DNA from: VGXO01 sp964614695
GTDB taxonomy: Bacteria; Planctomycetota; Phycisphaerae; Phycisphaerales; SM1A02
Direction: 5' to 3'
Length of the DNA: 7,630 nt
Assembly (NCBI GenBank): GCA_964614695.1
Contig: CAZTMB010000125.1
Coordinates: 1 to 7,630 of the forward strand
Shown piece after piece: positions 1-5,206 of the stretch. The notes under the pieces were generated by a model. It had not been told where the DNA came from and searched no databases. It worked only from the letters and a program-made list of their open reading frames with translations. Each line of letters starts with the position of its first letter. The stretch's first letter is position 1. The translations under genes were made by a program, and so were the position numbers.

Positions 1-363
1 GGGCGTCGCGGTGGCCGAAGCCTTCGCGGTCTCGACGAGCGCATCGAAGGTCTTGGGATCTTCGATGGCGATCTGCGAGAGCATCTTGCGGTTGAGCAGG
101 ACGCCCGCGAGCTGCAAGCCGTTGATGAACAGGCTGTAGCGGGTGCCTCGCATGCGGCACGCCGCGGTGATGCGGGTGATCCAGAGACTGCGGAAGTCGC
201 GCTTGCGGGCCCGACGGTCGCGGTGGGCGAACCGGCCGGCGCGGAGCAGGGCGACCTTCGCCTGCTGCTTCAGACGGTGCTTGGTGCCGTAGTAGCCGCG
301 AGCCTCGCGGAGCAGCTTGCGTCGGGCCTGGGTGCGGGCGGCGCCCTTGCGAACACGTGGCAT
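1..363 (-). CDS. rplT: 50S ribosomal protein L20 (3' end beyond window)
   Basis: This gene encodes L20, a primary 23S rRNA-binding protein needed early in large-subunit assembly; in several bacteria it also represses its own operon. The reading frame opens with MPRVRKG at 363 and stays open for 121 codons to the window edge, so the stop lies outside. Family hallmarks are clear: the basic N-terminal helix (KGAARTQARRKLLREARGYYG, residues 7-26, here in part), the RDRRARKRDFRSLWITRI stretch (48-65), and the C-terminal globular part with YSLFINGLQLAGVLLNRK (76-93). L20 is usually about 114-120 residues, so only the last few residues should be missing. A GGAG about nine bases before the ATG can serve as ribosome binding site. 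It lies 102 bases downstream of rpmI on the same strand and is probably cotranscribed with it. That gap holds only a weak 5-bp stem (394-409). Confidence 0.96.
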   Translation of the reverse strand, partial: MPRVRKGAARTQARRKLLREARGYYGTKHRLKQQAKVALLRAGRFAHRDRRARKRDFRSLWITRITAACRMRGTRYSLFINGLQLAGVLLNRKMLSQIAIEDPKTFDALVETAKASATATP

Positions 364-465
364 GTCGAAGACTCCAAGGATCCGACGGGGGCCGACTGGC
401 TCTTCAGTCCCGGCGGACGGTTGCGGACGTGGGTTACGGGTGCGACGACGGAATCGCCGGCTCGG

Positions 466-741
466 TCAGGCGGCGCCCTCGGCGATCGCCGCGGCGGCTG
501 CTTCACGGGCCTTGCGATCGGCGATCGCCTGCTCCTGGCTGCGAAGCGGACGATGCAGCAGCATCTCAAGACGCTTGAGGTCGCCCGAACGCATGTAGCT
601 GCGCTTGCGGAAGCTGCGGATCTTCTCGCCGGTCTTGTTGCTCTTGAGGTGCCGGCTGCCGGGGCGGCCGAAGCGGACCTTGCCGGTCTTGGTGATCTTG
701 ATCCGCTTGAGCAGACCCTTGTGGGACTTGAGCTTCGGCAT
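466..741 (-). CDS. rpmI: 50S ribosomal protein L35 with C-terminal extension
   Basis: This gene encodes L35, a small basic protein of the large ribosomal subunit. The start at 741 gives MPKLKSHKGLLKRIKITKTG, the standard L35 N-terminus; the frame is open for 30 more codons upstream, but those residues are proline-rich and unlike L35, and they would overlap the promoter. Residues 1 to about 64 form the usual domain (KTGKVRFGRPGSRHLKSNKT, then SFRKRSYMRSGDLKRLEMLL). L35 is normally about 65 residues; this one has 91, the extra 27 or so forming a charged then alanine-rich tail (EQAIADRKAREAAAAAIAEG). No clear Shine-Dalgarno sequence precedes the ATG. infC, the usual upstream partner, is absent: the next gene upstream is an unrelated secreted protein closed by its own terminator. 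Identity is secure; the function of the tail is unknown. Confidence 0.95.
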   Translation of the reverse strand: MPKLKSHKGLLKRIKITKTGKVRFGRPGSRHLKSNKTGEKIRSFRKRSYMRSGDLKRLEMLLHRPLRSQEQAIADRKAREAAAAAIAEGAA

Positions 742-779
742 GGCTGACTCGCGAGGCGCGGGGGACGATGGAAGGAACG

Positions 780-795
780 CCGCCGGTTTCGGCGG
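780..795 (-). promoter_or_regulatory. 5' leader stem-loop of rpmI
   Basis: On the minus strand CCGCCG-AAAC-CGGCGG forms a perfect 6-bp GC stem with a four-base loop. If transcription starts about seven bases after the predicted -10 box, this hairpin sits almost at the 5' end of the rpmI-rplT mRNA, about 38 bases before the rpmI start. It could stabilise the transcript or be a binding site for L20 autoregulation, which is known for rpmI-rplT leaders in other bacteria. I cannot match it to a known L20 leader motif. Confidence 0.35.
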
Positions 796-803
796 AAGCG
801 GCG

Positions 804-831
804 AGTGTACCGAGACGCCGCGGCGGGTCAA
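804..831 (-). promoter_or_regulatory. sigma-70-like promoter for rpmI-rplT
   Basis: Reading the minus strand, TTGACC (831-826; five of six matches to TTGACA) is followed after 16 bases by TACACT (809-804; four of six matches to TATAAT). The predicted start of transcription is near 797, giving a leader of about 55 bases. The site lies between the terminator of the upstream gene and rpmI, where a promoter is expected because infC is not upstream. Assigned by inspection only. Confidence 0.6.
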
Positions 832-894
832 TCCCCTGAAACGGGAGTGGGTCCCGTGCGGGCATCGGTCACGCCGGGGGCGCGGACAAGAAAG

Positions 895-926
895 CGCCCC
901 GGGAAGGGCGAACCCTTCCCGGGGCG
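895..926 (-). terminator. Rho-independent terminator of the LTD repeat gene
   Basis: A perfect 14-bp inverted repeat (CGCCCCGGGAAGGG with its complement) encloses a four-base loop. On the minus strand the loop reads TTCG, the very stable UUCG tetraloop type, and the hairpin is followed by the T-rich GCTTTCTTGT. It lies 33 bases after the stop codon of the 983-residue gene and about 64 bases before the rpmI -35 box, so it separates the two transcripts. Confidence 0.85.
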
Positions 927-959
927 GAGGTCGATCGGATCAGGCTCGGCGACCGGACG

Positions 960-3911
960 TCAGGGGCACTCGCCCCAGGCCCCGAGAAGGATCGCGAGGT
1001 CGGCACCATTGACGACGCCGTCGTCGTTGAGGTCGGCTACGCAGCCCGGGCACTTGCCCCACTCGCCGAGCAGGATCGCAAGATCGGCGCCGTTGACGAC
1101 GCCGTCGTCGTTGAGGTCGCCGGTGCAGGGCGTTTCGGCGCAGGGGGTGTTGGGAGCGCCCGGCGTGTCGACGCCGATCACCACGTCGAACGGACCGATC
1201 GTCCACGGGCCGGTGTCGTCGCAGCGGTACGCGTGGCCGGGGACGAACACGCCGTCGGGGCCGACGGTCGTGCCGCCGTAGAACCAGTCCGCTCCCGGAG
1301 GCGGGGGCACGTCGGTCGAGATCACCAGCGCGATCGAGTCGACGATCTCGTCCCACGGGGTGATGTCGAGGACGCCGTCGTCGTTGGGATCGAGGTCGTC
1401 GCCCACCGCGCCGGTGAAGTTCCAGACGAGCATGTGGGTGACGGTGTCGCCGTTCTCGAAGTCGAGGGTCGTCACGAAGTTCGGCGTGGCGAGGGTGAAG
1501 GTCTCCTCGGCGGCGAGGAAGAGGCCGGACTTCGGCATCGCCTGGGCGAGGAGGCTGATCGCCACCTCGACCACGCCGCTGGCCTGCTCGGCGTTGCCGT
1601 CGCCGAGCACGATGTAGGAGAGCCCGGTGAGGCTCGCGCCGGCGGCGCCGCGCAGTTCGAAGTACTCGTCGTTGTCGGCGCCGGTCTGGTCGAGCCGGAC
1701 CTCGTTGATCACGACGTCCGGCGGCGTCGGGCCGCCGACGCAGATCACGTTCGCCGAGTCGGCGCAGGACTGGTCCCAGTCGACATTGCAGCAGAGCGGG
1801 TCGATGGCGCAGATCGCTTCGCAGCAGGCGCCGTCGGAGCAGTAGGGGGTGCCGTTGGGCTTGAGGCAGCTGCCCGCCGACGGATCGCCGCAGGAGAGCG
1901 TCGCCGTGCAGGAGAGGTTCTCGAAGCCCGGCGTGTCGGTGCCCGCGGTCGGGTCGAACGCACCCACCGCCCACGCGAGCTTCGGCGTGCAGCGGTAGAA
2001 GTGGCCGGGCGTGTAGGCGGTGTCGGGGCCGACGGTGTCGTCGGCGTAGGTGCAGCCGGTCGAGCCGATCACCGAGACCGAGTCGAGCATCGAGGCCCAG
2101 GGCGTCGCGTCGAGGATGCAGTCGTTCTCGACGTCGTAGTCGCCGCCCGCGGCACCGTTGAAGTTGAAGACGAGCAGGTGGGTCTGGTTGTAGACGTCCT
2201 CGAAGTTGATCGGCCAGACGAAGTCCGCCGTGCCGAGGGTGAAGGTGCTCTCGGCGATCACGAGGTAGCCGCTCGCGGGAATGCTCACGCCGGTGAGGTT
2301 GAGGATGTACTCGACGATGCCGCTCGCATCGGCGCCTTCGTCGCCGAGGACGAGATAGCTCACGCCGTCGAGCATGGTGCCCGGCGTGCCGGTGATCTCG
2401 ATGTAGTGGTCGTTGTCGCCGCCGGGCTGCTTGATGCGGACTTCGCTGATGGCGAGGCCTTCGGGGGCCGTGGCTCCGAAGACCGTCGCCTGCGCGGTGG
2501 CGACGCAGCCCTTGTCCCATGCGGTGTCGCAGCAGGTCGGGTCGATCGCGCAGACGAGGTCGCACACCCGCGGGTCGCTGCAGCCGCCGGTCGACTGCGG
2601 GGCGAAGCAGCTGCGACCGTCGTAGCCGCCGCAGATCTCCGTCGTGCAGGGCAGGTTCGGCGCGCCGGGCGTGTCGGTCACTCCGACGTCGAAGACCCCG
2701 ACCGTCCACTCGCCGTCCGGCTCGCAGGTGTAGGCGTGTCCGGGGACGAACGGACCGTCCGGACCCACGGTGTTGTCGCTGTAGGCGCACTCGGTGTTGA
2801 CGGGCGGGATTGCCGCGCTCTCGAGCAGCGCGATCGAGTCGACGATCGCCTCCCACGGCGTGACGTCGAGGGTGCAGTCGTCGTCGGTGTCGAGATCGTC
2901 GCCGATCGCGCCGGTGAAGCCGCGCACCAGCATGTGCGTCACGTTGTCGCTGTTCTCGAAGATGATCGCGTCGGTGATGAGGTCGGCGACCACGCCGAGC
3001 GTGTTGTCGTCCTTCGCGGCGAGGAAGTAGCCCGACGCGGGGGCGGAGAAGCCGTCGAGCGGGACCACGCACTCGACGACGCCGCTGCCGCCGGTGCCGT
3101 CGCCGATCACGATGTAGGTGAGGCCATCGAGGCTCGTGCCCGGCTCGGCGGCGAGTTCGAAGTACTCGTCGACGTCCGAGCCGGGCTGGTCGATGCGGAC
3201 CTCGCTGATGGTCACGCCGCCGCCGGCGGCGCACTCGAAGTTGGGCTGTCCCGGGGTGTCCTCGCCGTCGGTGACGTCGTAGGGGCCGATCTGCCAGAGG
3301 TCGACGTTCCGGCAGAGCCACGCATGACCGGGGACGGTGCCGGCATCAGGACCGATGCGGACGTCGGAGTAGTAGAAGTCCGAGGTGATGCCGTCGGGTT
3401 CGGGAACCGCGACGAGGGCGATCGAGTCGAGGATCGCGTCCCACGGCGTCACCTCGAGCACGCCGTCGTCGTTGGGATCGAGGTCGTCGCCGACCGCGCC
3501 GGTGAAGTTCGAGACGATCAGGTGCGTGACGTTGTCGAAGTTCTCGAAGTTGAGCGGCGCGATCAGATTCGGCGTGCCGGGCAGCGAGAAGGTGCTCTTC
3601 GCGACCAGGAACAGGCCGTTGCCGTCGAGCATGTTGCCGGTGAGGTCGAGCACGAACTCGACGCCGCCGTTCTGCGCCGGCGGCGTGGCGCCGGAGAGGT
3701 CGCCGATCACGATGTAGGTGACGCCGTCGAGGCTCGCCCCGGGCACGCCGCGCAGTTCGAAGTACTCGTCGTTGTCGGCGCCTGGCTGGTCGATGCGAAC
3801 TTCGTTGATGCGAAGCGGCGCGGGGCCTCCGAAGCCGGCGGCGACCGAGAGGGGCGACAGCAGCGACCACGGCAGGGCGATCGCGGACGCGGCGAGGAGC
3901 AGGCGGCTCAT
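960..3911 (-). CDS. Secreted LTD-repeat protein with cysteine-rich modules and C-terminal dockerin-like repeats
   Basis: This gene encodes a 983-residue extracellular protein of unknown function. The start at 3911 is chosen because AGGAA lies seven bases upstream and the product begins with a signal peptide (MSRLLLAASAIALPWSLL, likely cut near A25); a further 60 in-frame upstream codons look non-coding. Four repeats follow at about residues 35-227, 235-422, 488-668 and 735-924. Each opens like a lamin-tail (LTD) domain (INEVRIDQPGADNDEYFEL) and ends with PGHAYxC, W, a DV motif and DTPGxPNxxC. Eight- and nine-cysteine modules follow repeats 2 and 3 (427-473, 674-720). The end (931-981) is two copies of DLNDDGVVNGADLAILLG, a calcium-loop, dockerin-like motif common at the C-termini of planctomycete exported proteins. 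No transmembrane anchor is visible. LTD domains occur in many secreted bacterial proteins and nucleases, but no catalytic domain is seen here; an adhesive, structural or scaffold role is inference. Confidence 0.88.
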   Translation of the reverse strand: MSRLLLAASAIALPWSLLSPLSVAAGFGGPAPLRINEVRIDQPGADNDEYFELRGVPGASLDGVTYIVIGDLSGATPPAQNGGVEFVLDLTGNMLDGNGLFLVAKSTFSLPGTPNLIAPLNFENFDNVTHLIVSNFTGAVGDDLDPNDDGVLEVTPWDAILDSIALVAVPEPDGITSDFYYSDVRIGPDAGTVPGHAWLCRNVDLWQIGPYDVTDGEDTPGQPNFECAAGGGVTISEVRIDQPGSDVDEYFELAAEPGTSLDGLTYIVIGDGTGGSGVVECVVPLDGFSAPASGYFLAAKDDNTLGVVADLITDAIIFENSDNVTHMLVRGFTGAIGDDLDTDDDCTLDVTPWEAIVDSIALLESAAIPPVNTECAYSDNTVGPDGPFVPGHAYTCEPDGEWTVGVFDVGVTDTPGAPNLPCTTEICGGYDGRSCFAPQSTGGCSDPRVCDLVCAIDPTCCDTAWDKGCVATAQATVFGATAPEGLAISEVRIKQPGGDNDHYIEITGTPGTMLDGVSYLVLGDEGADASGIVEYILNLTGVSIPASGYLVIAESTFTLGTADFVWPINFEDVYNQTHLLVFNFNGAAGGDYDVENDCILDATPWASMLDSVSVIGSTGCTYADDTVGPDTAYTPGHFYRCTPKLAWAVGAFDPTAGTDTPGFENLSCTATLSCGDPSAGSCLKPNGTPYCSDGACCEAICAIDPLCCNVDWDQSCADSANVICVGGPTPPDVVINEVRLDQTGADNDEYFELRGAAGASLTGLSYIVLGDGNAEQASGVVEVAISLLAQAMPKSGLFLAAEETFTLATPNFVTTLDFENGDTVTHMLVWNFTGAVGDDLDPNDDGVLDITPWDEIVDSIALVISTDVPPPPGADWFYGGTTVGPDGVFVPGHAYRCDDTGPWTIGPFDVVIGVDTPGAPNTPCAETPCTGDLNDDGVVNGADLAILLGEWGKCPGCVADLNDDGVVNGADLAILLGAWGECP
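963..1121 (-). repeat. Tandem dockerin-like (EF-hand-type) repeats
   Basis: Two copies of a 22-residue unit (residues 931-952 and 959-980) are separated by a short KCPGCV linker. Both contain DLNDDGVVNGADLAILLG without change, and the DNA copies are 84 bases apart and nearly identical. D, N, D and G at loop positions fit a calcium-binding loop of the type I dockerin kind. In planctomycetes such C-terminal units appear on many exported proteins; whether they bind cohesins is not known to me. Confidence 0.85.
1752..1892 (-). repeat. Cysteine-rich module B
   Basis: Residues 674-720 of the LTD protein carry nine cysteines, including CSDGACC, CAIDPLCC and WDQSC. Ignoring the extra C696, the spacing is C-x7-C-x8-C-x5-C-x3-C-x5-CC-x7-C, exactly as in module A. 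The even eight-cysteine core suggests four disulfides in an oxidising, extracytoplasmic setting. Confidence 0.75.
2493..2633 (-). repeat. Cysteine-rich module A
   Basis: Residues 427-473 of the LTD protein carry eight cysteines in the spacing C-x7-C-x8-C-x5-C-x3-C-x5-CC-x7-C, with CAIDPTCC and WDKGC as the recognisable core. I recall CxxDPxCCxxxWDxxC segments from other planctomycete and some myxobacterial secreted proteins; no function is known to me. Confidence 0.75.
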
Positions 3912-4062
3912 GCGGTGTTCCTGAGTGACCGGGACGGAGAAGGCGAGGTTGGCGGACGCGGGACCGGGAAGCGAAACGTCCCTACGGCGCGTCGGCTCGA
4001 GGGTTCGGGCCGCTGCGACGGGGGATCTTCTCGCCCACGAGGGCTTGGATTGACAGGGAAAG

Positions 4063-4091
4063 ACTAGAACAGGTCTCGTCGGCGGTCGCAA
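4063..4091 (-). promoter_or_regulatory. Candidate promoter of the LTD repeat gene
   Basis: The gap 3912-4220 holds no gene. On the minus strand TTGCGA (4091-4086) and TCTAGT (4068-4063) are 17 bases apart, each matching four of six consensus positions. The leader would be about 145 bases. The site is downstream of the OmpA gene terminator, so it would give the LTD gene its own transcript. The match is moderate and other placements are possible. Confidence 0.35.
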
Positions 4092-4156
4092 GGATTTTGT
4101 GTGCTCCGCGCCGCTTCGGTCGCGATCGGCAAGGTTCCGGGACGCGCGGAAAGCAA

Positions 4157-4184
4157 CGACGGCGACTCCGAGGAGCCGCCGTCG
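4157..4184 (-). terminator. Terminator of the OmpA-family gene
   Basis: On the minus strand a 12-bp stem (CGACGGCGGCTC pairing with GAGTCGCCGTCG, one G-U pair) closes a CTCG loop and is followed by the moderately T-rich TTGCTTTCC. It starts 36 bases beyond the stop codon of the OmpA-family gene. The T tract is interrupted, so termination may be partial. Confidence 0.6.
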
Positions 4185-4220
4185 CCGACTGGTGTCGATC
4201 GGGGTGTCAAACTGGAGAAG

Positions 4221-5078
4221 TCACTTGGTCGGTTCGTCGTCCTCGACCTGGACGATCGTCTCCGCCGGGACGACCTCGACCCCCGAGCCGGTGGGGATGA
4301 GCATCGGCGTGAGGAACACCTCGACCCGACGGTTCTCCGGCGCGCCGTTGCGGCCGTTGGCGACGATCGGCCGGTACTCGCCGTAGCCGACCACGGAGAA
4401 CCGCTGCGGCGTGAGTCCGGCGGCGACGAGGGCATCCCGCACCGCAATCGCCCGGTGGGCCGAGAGGTGCAGATTGCTCGGGTGCTTCGCGCGGGTCTCG
4501 GCGCGTCGGATCGGCACGTTGTCGGTGTGGCCGACGATGCGGACCTCGAGGCTCTCGGCACCGTCGCTGCCCAGGATGCCCGCGAAGGTGCGAAGCGCCT
4601 GACGGGCGCTCTCGGAGAGCTCCACCGAGCCGAGGGGGAAGGTGAAGTCCGCAGCGAACCGCACCACGCCCCGCTGGGCGTCGAACTCGAGGACCTCGGG
4701 GTACCGCGTGGCGAGTTCGGTCAGGGCGTCGATCACCTCCATCGGCAGCGGGCCTGCGCCGAGTTCGATGAGCTGCCGCTGCAGGCGGTCGTAGTCCGAG
4801 ACGAGGCGGTCGAGATCGCTGCTGCTGCCATCGCGCATGCGCTCGAGGCTTCGGATGTCCTCGGTCGCCTTGAGCAGCTGGCCGCGAAGGACCCGCTCGT
4901 TGTTCGTCGCGGTGTCGAGATCGTTCTGCGTGGAGAGCAGCTGCTGCTCCTTGCCGCGATAGGCGGTCATCAGCTCGTCGTACCGCTGCTGCGGGACGCA
5001 GCCGAGCCCGGCGAGCGAGAACGCCGCGAGCGGCAGGACGAGTCGAAGCGTGGAACGCGTGGTACGGGAATGGCGCAT
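4221..5078 (-). CDS. OmpA-family peptidoglycan-binding lipoprotein
   Basis: This gene encodes a 285-residue envelope protein that probably tethers the outer membrane to peptidoglycan. A perfect AAGGAGG seven bases before the ATG at 5078 fixes the start. Residues 1-26 are a basic then hydrophobic signal peptide ending at C27 (SLAGLGC), probably lipid-modified, although the lipobox is atypical, with G at -3 and L at -2. Residues 30-107 are a heptad-like coiled coil rich in Q, E, L and R. The OmpA C-terminal domain spans about 128-257, with VGHTDNVPI (182-190), LSAHRAIAVRDAL (205-217), GYGEYRPI and NRRVEVFL; D186 and R209 match the conserved pair that contacts diaminopimelate in this family. An acidic tail ends at EDDEPTK. 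Coiled coil plus OmpA domain resembles Pal/YiaD or MotB-like proteins, but there is no transmembrane MotB segment. The gene stands alone and is divergent from the amidohydrolase gene. Confidence 0.9.
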   Translation of the reverse strand: MRHSRTTRSTLRLVLPLAAFSLAGLGCVPQQRYDELMTAYRGKEQQLLSTQNDLDTATNNERVLRGQLLKATEDIRSLERMRDGSSSDLDRLVSDYDRLQRQLIELGAGPLPMEVIDALTELATRYPEVLEFDAQRGVVRFAADFTFPLGSVELSESARQALRTFAGILGSDGAESLEVRIVGHTDNVPIRRAETRAKHPSNLHLSAHRAIAVRDALVAAGLTPQRFSVVGYGEYRPIVANGRNGAPENRRVEVFLTPMLIPTGSGVEVVPAETIVQVEDDEPTK

Positions 5079-5085
5079 GCGGGGT

Positions 5086-5092
5086 CCTCCTT
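5086..5092 (-). promoter_or_regulatory. Strong ribosome binding site of the OmpA-family gene
   Basis: The minus strand reads AAGGAGG seven bases before the ATG at 5078. It decides the start against a frame that stays open 46 codons further upstream. It is the best Shine-Dalgarno match in the window; most other genes here have weak ones. Confidence 0.8.
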
Positions 5093-5190
5093 GTTCCCCG
5101 ACGCTCGGGCGAAGGCCGGCGTCGCGTGATTCGTGCGTCTCGGTCGAGGCGCGGCGGGAGACGTACAACTCGCTCTGCCGCGGCGGGCGG

Positions 5191-5196
5191 AGTGTA
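5191..5196 (-). promoter_or_regulatory. Possible -10 box for the OmpA-family gene
   Basis: The minus strand reads GGTACACTCCGCC, nearly the same as GGTACACTCGCCG at the rpmI promoter. Transcription would start near 5184 and give a leader of about 105 bases. No good -35 box is seen at the right distance, so this rests only on the likeness to the other site. The remaining bases of the divergent 5079-5206 gap show no clear plus-strand promoter. Confidence 0.3.
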
Positions 5197-5206
5197 CCGT
5201 CACCGC

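Larger units (their letters stand above)
1140..3809 (-). repeat. Four diverged LTD-type repeats
   Basis: The repeats occupy 3231-3809, 2646-3209, 1908-2450 and 1140-1709. Shared landmarks are I(N/S)EVR(I/L), LDG(V/L)(T/S)Y(I/L)V(I/L)GD, (N/Q)xTH(L/M)LV or close to it, the acidic DDLDxxDD stretch followed by (V/I/A)TPW, and the VPGHAYxC to DTPGxPNxxC tail. Repeats 1 and 4 resemble each other most (both have GAVGDDLDPNDDGVL), while 2 and 3 share extra cysteines and a following cysteine-rich module. Confidence 0.85.

Noticed and set aside
394..409. A GACTG/CAGTC stem in the rpmI-rplT gap as an L20 binding hairpin
   Set aside because: Only five base pairs with a six-base loop; this is too weak and unlike any L20 site that I can recall.
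742..831. A 30-residue N-terminal extension of L35
   Set aside because: MPKLKSHKG at 741 is the universal L35 start, and the upstream codons overlap the promoter.
988..1119. Near-identical direct repeats 84 bases apart, considered as a CRISPR or tandem repeat element
   Set aside because: They are two codon-phased copies of the dockerin-like unit inside a coding frame, with no further copies and no spacers.
940..3321. A 793-codon minus-strand ORF in another frame of the same region
   Set aside because: The product is almost entirely arginine, alanine and proline-rich low-complexity sequence, as seen when a GC-rich gene is read out of frame.
1233..4067. A 944-codon plus-strand ORF antisense to the LTD repeat gene
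   Set aside because: Its product is dominated by V, A, G, R, D and E with no recognisable domain or signal, and its internal repeats simply mirror those of the real gene. Long antisense frames are expected in GC-rich DNA. The minus-strand gene has a Shine-Dalgarno site, signal peptide, known domains and a terminator.
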